A stretch of DNA of 64,000 bases from Pseudoalteromonas denitrificans DSM 6059 (GCF_900112265.1 NZ_FOLO01000027.1:1-64000); one strand, 5' to 3'. Positions 24,780 to 34,344 are shown, counted from the stretch's first letter. The notes: generated by a model from the letters alone, not told the origin. Program-made: numbers and translations.

Positions 24780-25315
24780 TTTAAGATCCTTTATTAAATA
24801 AAAAATATAGTGTCAGGTCCTGTATCTTGCATATTCAAAGTTAACCGAATTGAACTCTCACGGCTAGACAATGCAAGTCCGGCTCTGCGGTTTTCATTAT
24901 TAAATTAAATAAGCAACTCACTTATTTCAAACTAATGCACCTCCTATTCAGTGCATGCAAATACTATATCAAAGTCGAATGAAACCATCGGCGTCAGTTT
25001 GGTGTCACCTCAGTGTCACCTCGGGCTCACTTAGCTTGTCTTATAATTAAGACTGTGATCATTATTAATTGAAGTCCATAATGATATTTTTTGAATTTAT
25101 TACAAAATTAAAAGGTAAGGATCTTTATAAAACCTGAAATATAAAACCTTATTGATTATTTTTATTGGTTGGCTTGATGAGCATAAAAAGTGGAGCAGGA
25201 GCATTTAAAATGAGCATGCTTATCGAAGGTAATAAATTTAAACATAGCTCCGATAAGGCCACAAATCTTGTATCCAGTAATTAAAAAACGATATTATTTC
25301 CTCAATAAGTGCAGT
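24780..25315. other. Intergenic region, 536 bp
   Basis: No solid gene is seen. The region contains a GC-richer patch (ACGGCTAGACAATGCAAGTC at 24861 on), the four-repeat promoter-like array at 24991-25047 and two short plus-strand open frames: 25081-25137 (18 codons) and 25177-25284 (35 codons, MSIKSGAGAFKMSMLIEGNK ...). Neither has a convincing ribosome site. A promoter without a clear gene leaves room for a small RNA. Confidence 0.4.
24991..25047 (+). promoter_or_regulatory. Four 11-bp direct repeats followed by TATAAT
   Basis: GCGTCAGTTTG, GTGTCACCTCA, GTGTCACCTCG and GGCTCACTTAG follow each other with an exact 11-bp period from 24991 to 25034. TATAAT lies 7 bp further on (25042-25047). 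Direct repeats on one helix face beside a -10 element are typical of OmpR-like or SARP-type activators. The direction implied is rightward; no large gene lies downstream on that strand. Copies 2 and 3 share ten bases exactly. Confidence 0.5.
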
Positions 25316-26197
25316 TCAATTTATATGTCCATTAGCACATAAATTTTGTTGAGCCAGCTCTCTAGGATTATGACCAGCTAACGCTTTTAATTCTAGGTTT
25401 AATACAGGTATATTCAATAATGTTTGGCACCAACTATTAACTTCTTGTTCAACCTCAGGTAAAAAAGTTAACACTACAACAAATGGCCTATCAGATAACG
25501 CAACTATCATCTGTATGATGCATAATATCAAACTCTCTTTAGCCCAATGTAAATATTCCAAAACTAGAAGTATTGGTCCCTGCTCTGTTTCTAGTTTATC
25601 AAGACATGCCTTACAAATTCTATTTACTCTCAGTTGCGGATTGTGCTGTTGCAGCATGGTATTGTGTAATGACCCTACTTGAAGGATCTCATAACCACAT
25701 AGTGAAGTTAAAGCATGAAACCAGGGAAGATTTTGATCATGCAATATGCTTTGCCTGAAACTGGTAAAGCCTTGTTTTTGTGCCACATCAATAAACTCAC
25801 CAACTAAACGGGTTTTACCCATATTTGCCAAGGCACATACAGATATTAAATGTAATTTATGTGACTGTATCGTGTGTTTAAGGCAGATATTAAACAAATC
25901 TAGCTCAAACTGTCTGCTAAAAGTAAATACGTTAGATCCTCGAATTTGCTCAGGCATATTCTGCTTTGTTGTATTACAGCCCACAGTCAATGACTCCAAA
26001 CTACACTGAAAGAATTCAGAAATACTCAACGCTGTACGTAATAGAATTTTTTTACCCGTTTCAACCCGCTTAATAGTTGATAATGCAATATTGAGTCTTT
26101 TTTCACTACACTGCATCGCCATTTCAAATTGGCTCAAGCCTAAATTTCTACGTAGCTTTATTACAAGCTCATGATTAAGTTGTATTTTTCCATGCAT
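25316..26197 (-). CDS. Shortened XRE-HTH / AAA-ATPase regulator
   Basis: The frame is 293 residues from ATG 26197, which has a clear GAGGGAAG site (the frame opens at 26227). An N-terminal Cro/CI-type HTH (LRRNLGLSQFEMAMQCSEKR ... STIKRVETGKK) is followed by an AAA_16-like ATPase domain. The Walker A region reads ALANMGKTRLV, without the usual GxGK glycines, and Walker B reads ILLVLEYLHWA, where relatives have LEDLHWA. Relatives usually continue for several hundred residues with TPR or sensor domains; this one stops at CANGHIN. It is probably a truncated or inactive regulator, or a new short form. It lies upstream of the RhiA-like genes, and the 63-residue gene precedes it. Confidence 0.6.
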   Translation of the reverse strand: MHGKIQLNHELVIKLRRNLGLSQFEMAMQCSEKRLNIALSTIKRVETGKKILLRTALSISEFFQCSLESLTVGCNTTKQNMPEQIRGSNVFTFSRQFELDLFNICLKHTIQSHKLHLISVCALANMGKTRLVGEFIDVAQKQGFTSFRQSILHDQNLPWFHALTSLCGYEILQVGSLHNTMLQQHNPQLRVNRICKACLDKLETEQGPILLVLEYLHWAKESLILCIIQMIVALSDRPFVVVLTFLPEVEQEVNSWCQTLLNIPVLNLELKALAGHNPRELAQQNLCANGHIN

Positions 26198-26307
26198 TTT
26201 AACTTCCCTCACAATCGTTTCTCGCATTAAAGTGATGGTTCTATCCTTAGCTTTAGTCCCTAACTATAAATATTAGATAGGCCTAGAACCGTTTTATGAT
26301 AAAAATA

Positions 26308-26499
26308 TTACGCTTTATTACATGCGGTAAACTCAGGGAAAGTATCATAATTGATTAAGTTACTATCTGAATCTTCCAATCTATCTAAAAGATCATTTCT
26401 ATTGATATTTAAAACTAAGCCTTCTCGAACTATTGAGCCAGTTATGGCGTTTAATAAAAAAGAAAGAAACAAAGCGTAAGATTTATTTTTGAAGTCCAT
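26308..26499 (-). CDS. Small protein (63 aa) upstream of the HTH regulator
   Basis: ATG 26499 follows AAGGATATAGC, a good ribosome site. The product starts with a short basic and hydrophobic stretch (MDFKNKSYALFLSFLLNAIT). It continues with an amphipathic acidic region (NRNDLLDRLEDSDSNLINY) and ends FPEFTACNKA with one Cys. It could be an exported peptide, a peptide precursor or a small regulator. No family is recognised. It precedes the HTH/ATPase gene on the same strand by about 110 bp. Confidence 0.45.
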   Translation of the reverse strand: MDFKNKSYALFLSFLLNAITGSIVREGLVLNINRNDLLDRLEDSDSNLINYDTFPEFTACNKA

Positions 26500-26877
26500 G
26501 CTATATCCTTAATATTTTAAATTATTGAAGGTAATTTGATTCGAAGTTAAGTTTAAAAAGATAGTATCTATTTGGGGTAAATCAAATGTTATTATTCAAA
26601 AAACATTTATCGATTAAAAAATTAATCATAGGCAAGTAATAATAAATATCCTTTTAAAGTTGTGTTTTGTTAAACCACTTCTTAAAGGGCATAAAAGATT
26701 AAAACGCGGTTAAGTCACTTATGTGTACCATTAATAAAGTAACTTAAGTTTATTTTCAATTACTTAATAAAAAAGACCAAGAGCAAGCGCTACTGGTCTT
26801 CTATTAAACCCCTAACTTAGCTAAGGACGAGACAAACACCTGATAATAAATTAGAAAAGTGATCAGTCCTGTTTCTC
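26500..26877. other. Intergenic region, 378 bp
   Basis: Apart from the terminator at 26769-26801 I see only AT-rich sequence. It contains the promoter region of the 63-residue gene and the 3' side of the RND operon. No gene or repeat is recognised. Confidence 0.4.
26769..26801 (-). terminator. Terminator of the RND operon
   Basis: On the minus strand AAGACCAG-TAGCGCTTGCTC-TTGGTCTT is followed by TTTTTA, about 80 bp beyond the RND stop. Confidence 0.75.
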
Positions 26878-29800
26878 TTAATTTCTATTTACATCTATTT
26901 TATAAAAAATACTGTATAACACAGGTACTGCAATCATAGTGAGAATTGTTGCAAATGCCAGTCCGCCCATTATGGTTACTGACATATCAGCAAAAAATGG
27001 GTCAAATACGAGAGGCATCACACCTAAAATTGTTGTGATAGCAGCAAGTGATACAGGGCGTAAACGACTCAAACTTGCTTCAACGATAGCTACTGCTTTT
27101 TCTTTGCCCTCGTCTATTTGAAGATCAATTTCTTCAAGAAGCACTATCGCATTTTTAATCAACATACCAAATAAGCTTAAAAAACCCAGTAATGACATAA
27201 AGCCAAATGGCATATCTGCTATTAATAACCCTGCTACTACACCAACAACAGCCATAGGTACAATTAACCAAATGATCAAAGGCTGCCTAGCACGGCCAAA
27301 TAATAAAACACTGACAATAAACATTACTAAAAATCCAAGTGGTAGCCCCTGACCTAAAGCGGCTTGTGCGTCACGTGAAGACTCATACTCACCACCCCAT
27401 TCCAACTGATAACCATCTGGTAATTGTATTGCCTCTACTAAAGGTTTAATACGAGCAAAAGCTTCCCCTGTTGTTTCTTGATAACCAGCTTCAGCTTTAA
27501 CAGATATTGTTCTGACACGATCGCGACGATTGATAAGTAACTCTTCACTTTGATAAGTTATATTGCCACTTACTTGCTTAAAAGGAATATAAGTACGTTG
27601 GCTGCTACTCCACACTAAACTATTTTCTAAGCCAAATAATTTATTCTCTGATTGCTTCTGATTTTTTGCAACGATGGGGTATAAATAATCGCCATCTTGT
27701 AGTTGCCCAATTGTAAGTCCATCAGTATAAAATTTCACCGCATCACTAAAATCACTTCGACTCACACCTGCAACACCTGCCGCAATGTCATCAAACTCAG
27801 GAATAAGCACAATGCCTTTTTCGCGCCAATCATCTCTAATATCCCTTATCAAACCATCTTGACGAAAAATTGTTTTAGTTTGTTCAGATAAACTACGCAA
27901 AATTTCAGGATCGTGCCCAGAAAACCTTGCTTGAATTTTTGCGCCGGCGCCTGGCCCAAACTGCATGACTTCTGCAAAATACTCAACATTAGGATTATTC
28001 TTTCTTAACTTATCTGAAATTTCTTTTGCTAATCTTGGTACTTCAGCAGCATTTTCTGCTCTAATAAGATATAGACCATAACTTTCATTTGGCATTTCAG
28101 GAGCAAAAACTAAAGTAAATCTTGCTGAGCTTTCACCTATAAAAGTTGATAGTGATTCAATACCTTGTGTTTCAATTATTAATTTTTCACCTGCTTTCAT
28201 GTATTTTTCTGTTGCTCTAATATCTGAGTCTTGTGCGCCCCAATAATGAACAAAAAATACAGGCGTATTCGAAGGCGGAAAGAATCCTTGCTTTATTAAA
28301 CCAAAACTTGCGTAAGCAGTGATTGTTATTGCAATTAATGTAACTAAAGTTAACCCTCGCCAATGAAGTGCAGCTTTTAATACAACTAAATACCCTCTAT
28401 GTAAAAAAGAGTGTGATTCTTGCTCTTGTGTTACTTGCCCCACTTTATAAAAGTAACGCCCTAATAATGGTGTTAAAGAAACAGCTAATACCCAACTCAA
28501 CATCAATGAAATTAATACAACTGCATAAAGAGAGAATAAAAACTCACCGGTTGCATCATCTGATAAACCTATACCAGAAAACGCAGCGATGCCGATAATA
28601 GTCGCGCCAAGCAAAGGCCACTGGGTTCTTTTTACAATAAAACTGGCTGATTCAAAAGCCGACTTCCCTTTTTCCATTCGTAGCATCATGCCTTCTGCGA
28701 CTACTATGGCATTATCCACTAACATGCCCATTGCAATTACCATAGCGCCAAGAGATATACGCTGTAACTGTAAGTCGTATAACCACATAATTAAAACTGT
28801 ACCCAGTACTGTAATTAATAATGTGCCACCAACGACAATGCCCGATCGCCACCCCATAAATATACATAGCGCTATAGTTACTACTGCAACAGATAATTCT
28901 AAATTTAAAATAAACCCATCAACTGATTTTTCAACAACTTTTGCTTGATCATAAATAGAAGCAACATTTATCCCTGCTGGTAACTGCTTAAGCACTTGGG
29001 CAAGTTTAGCTTCTATTTTTTCGCCAACTTCCACTATATTAATATCGTTCTGTGCTGATACACCTAAAGTAATAGCAGGGTGGCCATTGTATCTTTTTAA
29101 TCCACTTGGTATATCAACTGGTTGCACAGAAAGTTTCGCGATATCTTTAATTTTTATAGAAGCATTTTTACCTGGTAGGACAATAGATAAATTTTCTATT
29201 TCTTCAACACGATTGGTTGAACTTTCAACTGGAATTCGGATCTGTTTATCATCAATATAAAGCCTACCACCAACAAATGGTTTTAAATTACTAGCCAAAA
29301 CCTGTTTTATTTCAGGGAATGACAAACCTAACCCAGCAATTTGATAACTATCAATCTCAGCAACAATTTGCTCTTCAATAATACCTTCAACTTGTACCTT
29401 AGCAACGCCATCTACAGCAAGTAATTCTCTGCGAATTTGTCGTGAAAACTCTCTCATTTGATAAGCTGTAAAATCAGGTGCCGTTAATGAATAATAGATA
29501 CCATACACATCGCCAAAATCATCTATTACAACAGGGGCACTTGCGCCTAGTGGTAATGAGCCTTGGATATCTCGTAATCGTTTTCTTAGTTCATCCCATA
29601 TTTGGGGTAATAGAGGTCCATCTATCGTAGGTTTAACTTCCATGGTGACACGTGAAAAACCTGGTTTGCTAACAGATTCTAACTTATCAAGTTGCCACAT
29701 TTGTTGAAGTGCTATCTCAACTTGTTCAGTGACTTCTCTTTCAACTTTCTCAGCACTTGCGCCCGGGTAATAAGTAAAAATAACAGCTTGTTTTATGGTA

Positions 29801-29919
29801 AAAGCAGGGTCTTCTAAGCGACCTATTTTCCCCATAGCAATCACACCACCTACAATAAAGCACAGCGCAATAAGCCATATATTTATTGGTTTTGATAAAG
29901 AATAACGTGCAATATCCAT
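26878..29919 (-). CDS. RND efflux pump, inner-membrane permease (HAE1-type)
   Basis: The 1013-residue protein has the full RND length. Its first helix is followed by RLEDPAFTIKQAVIFTYYPG and EKVEREVTEQVEIALQQMWQ. The two periplasmic loops and twelve helices include GMLVDNAIVVAEGM (helix 4 motif with proton-relay Asp) and LFGMLIKNAIVLLEEID in the second half. It drives proton-coupled export of drugs or other amphiphiles through a TolC-like channel. No outer-membrane gene is in the operon, so it must share one encoded elsewhere. It follows the adaptor gene by 1 bp. Divergent TetR control is likely. Confidence 0.92.
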   Translation of the reverse strand: MDIARYSLSKPINIWLIALCFIVGGVIAMGKIGRLEDPAFTIKQAVIFTYYPGASAEKVEREVTEQVEIALQQMWQLDKLESVSKPGFSRVTMEVKPTIDGPLLPQIWDELRKRLRDIQGSLPLGASAPVVIDDFGDVYGIYYSLTAPDFTAYQMREFSRQIRRELLAVDGVAKVQVEGIIEEQIVAEIDSYQIAGLGLSFPEIKQVLASNLKPFVGGRLYIDDKQIRIPVESSTNRVEEIENLSIVLPGKNASIKIKDIAKLSVQPVDIPSGLKRYNGHPAITLGVSAQNDINIVEVGEKIEAKLAQVLKQLPAGINVASIYDQAKVVEKSVDGFILNLELSVAVVTIALCIFMGWRSGIVVGGTLLITVLGTVLIMWLYDLQLQRISLGAMVIAMGMLVDNAIVVAEGMMLRMEKGKSAFESASFIVKRTQWPLLGATIIGIAAFSGIGLSDDATGEFLFSLYAVVLISLMLSWVLAVSLTPLLGRYFYKVGQVTQEQESHSFLHRGYLVVLKAALHWRGLTLVTLIAITITAYASFGLIKQGFFPPSNTPVFFVHYWGAQDSDIRATEKYMKAGEKLIIETQGIESLSTFIGESSARFTLVFAPEMPNESYGLYLIRAENAAEVPRLAKEISDKLRKNNPNVEYFAEVMQFGPGAGAKIQARFSGHDPEILRSLSEQTKTIFRQDGLIRDIRDDWREKGIVLIPEFDDIAAGVAGVSRSDFSDAVKFYTDGLTIGQLQDGDYLYPIVAKNQKQSENKLFGLENSLVWSSSQRTYIPFKQVSGNITYQSEELLINRRDRVRTISVKAEAGYQETTGEAFARIKPLVEAIQLPDGYQLEWGGEYESSRDAQAALGQGLPLGFLVMFIVSVLLFGRARQPLIIWLIVPMAVVGVVAGLLIADMPFGFMSLLGFLSLFGMLIKNAIVLLEEIDLQIDEGKEKAVAIVEASLSRLRPVSLAAITTILGVMPLVFDPFFADMSVTIMGGLAFATILTMIAVPVLYSIFYKIDVNRN

Positions 29920-29920
29920 A

Positions 29921-30967
29921 TTAATACTCTGCCTTATATTCTTTAACTTTTAGCCCTTTACTCATTTGATTAACCGCAGCAGATACGATTTTATCGCCTA
30001 CATTTACACCACTAGAGACAACTGCAAACTCACCTTGTAAACTCGCTATTTCAACTGGTGCAGCTTGTACATTATTCATTTCTGGATTGAACTTCCAAAC
30101 TTTAAAACCCTTGTTTTTATCACCCATAAGTGACTTAATTGGAATTAAAATCGCACTGTGTTGTTCACTCATATTTTCAATTTTTACACTTGCTCTAGAA
30201 CCCGGATAAAATAAGTTACTTACTTTGCCATCTAAGGCAAAAGTCACACCATAAGTTTGAGTAATTGGATTAGGCGATGTTTCATGCTCTACATAAGTAA
30301 TATCAAATATATTGTCTTCTTGACCTATGATATGTGCTGTTGCTTTTATATTTCGATTTCCTGCATTAGCAGTCATAACACGTTCAGGTACATCAAATGT
30401 AAAATAAAGCTTAGATCTGTCTTGCAAATTAGCGATGGTATCTCCAGCACTGATATAGCTATTATTTTCAATCAACCTTGCACCAACTACCGCATCAAAT
30501 GGTGCTTTTATGGTGGTATAGCTCAAGTCTTGTTTTGCATTTGCTAAGGCTAATTCCGTTATAGCATATTGTGATTTAGCATCATCAAATGTACTTTGAG
30601 AAGCGACATTTTTTTTGAACACCTCTTCAATTCTCGCTAAGTTACGTACAGCATCTTCATATCTTATTTTTGCTTCAGAAACTTGGCGTTCAAAAGGCGC
30701 TGAATCAATACGCGCCAATACGTCACCTTTGGCAACAGGGCTACCTTCAACAAGGTTTTCAAAAATTAACCTACCTGAAACTTCAAATTTAAGGTCAACA
30801 CTTTTAACTGCAGATACTGTTGCAGGAAATTCGTATTCACTAGAAACATCAACTCTTTTTGTTTCAAATAATTGAACTACAATGGGTTCTTGAGTTTTTT
30901 CTTGCTTAACTTGCTCAGAACACGCTTGTAAACATAAAAGTAAAACACCTATTAATATTCGATTCAC
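29921..30967 (-). CDS. RND periplasmic adaptor (membrane fusion) lipoprotein
   Basis: The 348-residue protein starts with a lipoprotein signal (MNRILIGVLLLCLQACS, Cys16). It has the usual adaptor order. A barrel-sandwich/lipoyl half (SGRLIFENLVEGSPVAKGDV LARIDS, in two parts) is followed by a helical hairpin (YEDAVRNLARIEEVFKKNVA). The second lipoyl half (YTTIKAPFDAVVGARLIEN) is followed by beta-barrel and membrane-proximal domains. It links the pump at 26878-29919 to an outer-membrane channel. It is the first gene of the operon, 62 bp from a promoter -10. Confidence 0.9.
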   Translation of the reverse strand: MNRILIGVLLLCLQACSEQVKQEKTQEPIVVQLFETKRVDVSSEYEFPATVSAVKSVDLKFEVSGRLIFENLVEGSPVAKGDVLARIDSAPFERQVSEAKIRYEDAVRNLARIEEVFKKNVASQSTFDDAKSQYAITELALANAKQDLSYTTIKAPFDAVVGARLIENNSYISAGDTIANLQDRSKLYFTFDVPERVMTANAGNRNIKATAHIIGQEDNIFDITYVEHETSPNPITQTYGVTFALDGKVSNLFYPGSRASVKIENMSEQHSAILIPIKSLMGDKNKGFKVWKFNPEMNNVQAAPVEIASLQGEFAVVSSGVNVGDKIVSAAVNQMSKGLKVKEYKAEY

Positions 30968-31029
30968 GATATCTCCAAAACACTATCATTAACCAGGTAT
31001 TTATTACCTAGCCTGTTTAATTTTGTGCA

Positions 31030-31071
31030 ACTATAGCAAGAGGTTTACACATTTACAATAAGTGTAAACCT
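31030..31071 (-). promoter_or_regulatory. RND promoter with overlapping TetR-type operator
   Basis: On the minus strand TTGTAA (31058-31053), 17 bp, then TATAGT (31035-31030) form a good sigma-70 promoter for the adaptor-pump operon. AGGTTTACAC (31041-31050) and GTGTAAACCT (31062-31071) make a perfect 10-bp inverted repeat with an 11-bp centre that covers the -35 and spacer. It lies between the divergent TetR gene and the operon, as expected for local repression. Confidence 0.7.
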
Positions 31072-31128
31072 GTTGAGTAACGATTAATTGTAAGCTAAAA
31101 TTGTTAAATAAAGTCCAAATCAAACGAG

Positions 31129-31707
31129 ATGTTAATTTTGCCAAGCTCAAGAGAGAAAATTCTTACCTGTGCAACAGAATGTTTTTTTCAGCACGGTTAT
31201 ATCGCCGCTAATATATCTATGATCGCCAGATATTCACAGATTTCCCGTGTAACAATACATAAACAGTTTAGGACCAAAGAAGCCCTTTTTCGAGCTGTTG
31301 TAGAAAAATACATATCGGATAACAATGTTCTTTTACAGGATTATAGCCAATCAGACGGTGATTTTTGGGCTGAAACTGAAGCATTTATATTAAAACGATG
31401 TGATGGGTTATTTGAGGAAGTATCCAGTTCATTAATTAGAACAGATTTACTTCATGCAGGCCAAAGCCATTGTAATGATATTATCACTGAAAATGAGATA
31501 GAAGTACGTAAAATAATCAGCTTAAGGGTTTCAAAAGAGCTTACAGAAAATCGCATGACGTTAAGTAAAATAGATATCACAGTAGAGGCATTCGCCCGCA
31601 TTATCGAATCTGCCCCTTTTGGACTTGCGCTTTCAAGTTTGGAAGAAGATAACCAAGCCTTTGTAAAACAATTAATGAAAGTGTTTAAAGCTTCAACCTC
31701 AATTTAA
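31129..31707 (+). CDS. TetR family repressor of the RND operon
   Basis: The 192-residue protein has the TetR_N helix-turn-helix (about 5-52: REKILTCATECFFQHGYIAA, ISMIARYSQISRVTIHKQFR, TKEALFRAVVE), which is close to the AcrR group. The C-terminal ligand domain includes WAETEAFILKRCDGLFEEV and ARIIESAPFGLALSSL. It is divergent from the RND operon, and the intergenic inverted repeat at 31041-31071 is its likely operator. The inducer is unknown. Confidence 0.88.
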   Translation: MLILPSSREKILTCATECFFQHGYIAANISMIARYSQISRVTIHKQFRTKEALFRAVVEKYISDNNVLLQDYSQSDGDFWAETEAFILKRCDGLFEEVSSSLIRTDLLHAGQSHCNDIITENEIEVRKIISLRVSKELTENRMTLSKIDITVEAFARIIESAPFGLALSSLEEDNQAFVKQLMKVFKASTSI

Positions 31708-32022
31708 ACGGTTTAACAGTTTCTTATCTTTAAGATTATAATTCACAGAAACATATACTTTGATCGCTATTAATCACAGCCTAATTAAAATTATTCTGAA
31801 TTTTGTTTAACCATAAATATCAATAATATCTAGAAAGTAAAATTAACAATAATATACAGTGATGATTAGATAGGACATAGAGTTATAATGAAATTCATAT
31901 CGATTGTAATAAATTAATGGCACAAATATATACGTTTTAAACTATATACTTGAGTTGTGCTAAAACCTATTATTCCAAAAAAAAAGCCTAATCAAATGAT
32001 TAGGCTCTTCTTTATAAATTAA
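31708..32022. other. Intergenic region, 315 bp
   Basis: AT-rich, with only the tRNA-Ser terminator recognised (31977-32003). No other feature is supported between the TetR stop and the tRNA. Confidence 0.4.
31977..32003 (-). terminator. Terminator after tRNA-Ser
   Basis: On the minus strand AGCCTAATCA-TTTG-ATTAGGCT is followed by a run of eight or nine T, 20-45 bp after the tRNA 3' end. Confidence 0.9.
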
Positions 32023-32114
32023 GTGGCGGAGAGATAGGGATTTGAACCCTAGATGGGCTATAAACCCATGCCGGTTTTCAAGACCGGTGCATTCGACCAC
32101 TCTGCCATCTCTCC
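32023..32114 (-). tRNA. tRNA-Ser (UGA)
   Basis: The 92-nt cloverleaf has acceptor GGAGAGA/TCTCTCC, discriminator G and an encoded CCA. The anticodon loop CTTGAAA has anticodon TGA. A long variable arm (CATGGGTTTATAGCCCATC) and a T-arm with GGTTCAAATCC complete it. This is a class II tRNA for serine codons UCN, mainly UCA. Confidence 0.97.
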
Positions 32115-32220
32115 GCTGTTGGGGCGCATAATAGTCACTATGCAGATGCTTGTAAAGCACTAAATTAATTATTTATTTTAACTGAACATTTTTAATCCAG
32201 ATGGTTCATAAATAATACAA

Positions 32221-32598
32221 TTAATAATATTGTCGAGGTGATTTGGCAATAAATGAACTAATCAAACTTACGATTATTCCCGCACTCGCAGCAAGTATTA
32301 ATCCAAATGATAAATCGACATCGCCTAATATAATCAGTTTTATCGGTTTTGTGAGTAATAAAGGTAAAGAACTAAAGCTAAAGACAAAAAAGCTGATTTT
32401 AAATGCCCGTAAAAAACCAAATCTTTTTGCTGATTGCATCCGCCAAGTTAATAAACCAATGATGATGATTAAAGATGCAAAAATATATTCTTCAGTTTGT
32501 GTGAAGGTTGCGATGTAATAAGTTAATAAAGCACCAAATACGCCCCAAATTAACCACTGCCACCAAGTTTCTTTCTCGCGATAAAATAAATGATTCAC
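32221..32598 (-). CDS. Small inner-membrane protein, unknown
   Basis: The 125-residue protein has four hydrophobic segments: WLIWGVFGALLTYYIATF, YIFASLIIIIGLLTW, AFKISFFVFSFSSLPLLLT and SFGLILAASAGIIVSLISSF. An acidic/aromatic N-terminus and a basic C-terminal tail point to the cytoplasm. No family is recognised. It is on the same strand as the SLC13-type transporter but about 130 bp downstream, so a shared transcript is possible but unproven. Confidence 0.6.
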   Translation of the reverse strand: MNHLFYREKETWWQWLIWGVFGALLTYYIATFTQTEEYIFASLIIIIGLLTWRMQSAKRFGFLRAFKISFFVFSFSSLPLLLTKPIKLIILGDVDLSFGLILAASAGIIVSLISSFIAKSPRQYY

Positions 32599-32729
32599 CT
32601 ACGCGGCCTCTTTCTTATTATTTTTATTTAATTTTATTGGTTGTTAAAGCAATTCGCTTTGACATTTAACAACCATACCAAAAATAGCAAGAATAAAAAA
32701 CCACCAACCACTAGATTTATTGGTCTTTA

Positions 32730-34103
32730 TTAGGTGAGCAAATAAAAACAAACTAAGGTGATGATAATAGCCAATAAGACATTTAAAATTACGCCTTGTT
32801 TTACCATATCTATCACTTTAATTTCACCACTGGCAAATACAATTGAGTTAGGAGCTGTAGCAACAGGTAAACAAAATGCGCATGAGCAGCTAATAACAAC
32901 GGGTATCATTAATAATTCAATAGGTAAGTTTAATGCAATTGCAGCTGAAGCTATCACAGGCATAAGTAACGTTGCTGTTGCTGTATTTGAAGTGATCTCT
33001 GTTAAAAAAGACACTGAAATAGTTAAAGCAAATAACATTACCAAAACGGGTAACGCACCTAAACTTACCAAAAACTGCCCAAGCATTTCACTTAAGCCAC
33101 TACTAACAAATGCCTTAGCAATACAAATACCACCAGCAAAAAGTAATAACATACCCCAAGGAATATTTTTGGCACTTTCCCATTCCAATAATTTTTTACC
33201 TTTACCATTAGGCGTTAAAGCCATCGCGATTACACCCAACAATGCGATGCTAGAGTCTCCAATTGTTTGATTATTGATAAGTCCAGACCAGCCCCCAAAA
33301 GGTTCTTTTCTAAATATCCAAGCCAGAGCAACCAAACCAAAAATAGTTAAAACACGTTTTTCTGCAACTTGCCATTTGCCCATATCTGGTAATTCAATTG
33401 CCGTATTTAATTTTATATTTCTACCAAGCCAAAGTGCAGCTAATGGGATCGCTAATATAACGATGGGTACCGCAATTTTCATCCAGCTGATAAACCCATA
33501 TTCTTTATGGGCAAATTGCTCATAAACAGAGGCAAATATTAAATTAGGTGGGGTGCCAATAATTGTACCTATACCGCCTATTGAAGCTGAATAAGCCAAA
33601 CCTAATAATAATGCAATTTTAAACTTAACGTTGTCAGTATTAGCACATAAAGCAATGACCACAGGTAATAATGCAACAACAGTTGCTGTATTTGAAATCC
33701 ACATAGATAAAACTGCACTCGTTGTCATAATTGCAAATATAATTCGCTGCGCACTGCCTCCACCTATTTTATTAATGATCATAAATGCAATTCTTTTATG
33801 TACTTGTGATTGCTCTATTGCAACCGCTAACATAAATGCGCCCATAAGCAATAAAATAACATGACTACCAATAGAACTTGCGGCTTGTTTGTGCGTTAAA
33901 ATGCCAACAAGCGGAAAAGTTGCAATAGGCAATAAAGAAGTTAAAGGAATAGGTAAAGCTTCTGTGATCCACCAATAGCCTGTTAAACTGGTGATAGTCA
34001 GCGTCAAAGTAATTTCATGAGCAAGGTCAAATGTGCTGCCCAGCAGATAAACTGAGGCAGCAAAAATAAGTCCCATAAGAATGTGGGATTTTATTATTTT
34101 CAT
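32730..34103 (-). CDS. SLC13/DASS family anion:sodium symporter
   Basis: The 457-residue inner-membrane protein has the two inverted halves of the divalent anion:sodium symporters. Each carries an SNT signature: MWISNTATVVALLPV in the first half and EITSNTATATLLMPV in the second. IGTIIGTPPNLIFASV and a proline-rich VATAPNSIVFAS motif complete it. Typical substrates are C4-dicarboxylates, citrate or sulfate; the sequence does not settle which. It is monocistronic. Confidence 0.9.
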   Translation of the reverse strand: MKIIKSHILMGLIFAASVYLLGSTFDLAHEITLTLTITSLTGYWWITEALPIPLTSLLPIATFPLVGILTHKQAASSIGSHVILLLMGAFMLAVAIEQSQVHKRIAFMIINKIGGGSAQRIIFAIMTTSAVLSMWISNTATVVALLPVVIALCANTDNVKFKIALLLGLAYSASIGGIGTIIGTPPNLIFASVYEQFAHKEYGFISWMKIAVPIVILAIPLAALWLGRNIKLNTAIELPDMGKWQVAEKRVLTIFGLVALAWIFRKEPFGGWSGLINNQTIGDSSIALLGVIAMALTPNGKGKKLLEWESAKNIPWGMLLLFAGGICIAKAFVSSGLSEMLGQFLVSLGALPVLVMLFALTISVSFLTEITSNTATATLLMPVIASAAIALNLPIELLMIPVVISCSCAFCLPVATAPNSIVFASGEIKVIDMVKQGVILNVLLAIIITLVCFYLLT

Positions 34104-34344
34104 TATTTGTATCTTCTATTTATTGTTTTTTCATTTTAAGATCAGGGTTCTCATTCATACTTCTGCAAAAATAAATTTTAGGATATGATCAAAGAACACA
34201 CTAGGGCTCTATAAACATTTAGCTAGATTTTCAATAACTTTAGGATAAATAACAAATGTGGATAGAATATGAAATTAAGTAAAAAGATTTAGACCTAATT
34301 ACTTAAAAGTTTCAATTTACATCCTCAATTGACAAACCATGCGT

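Noticed and set aside
24855..24895. GC-richer patch ACGGCTAGACAATGCAAGTC followed by CGGCTCTGCGG, reminiscent of a group II intron domain V
   Set aside because: The two halves do not pair into the required stem with an AGC triad, and no intron ORF is near.
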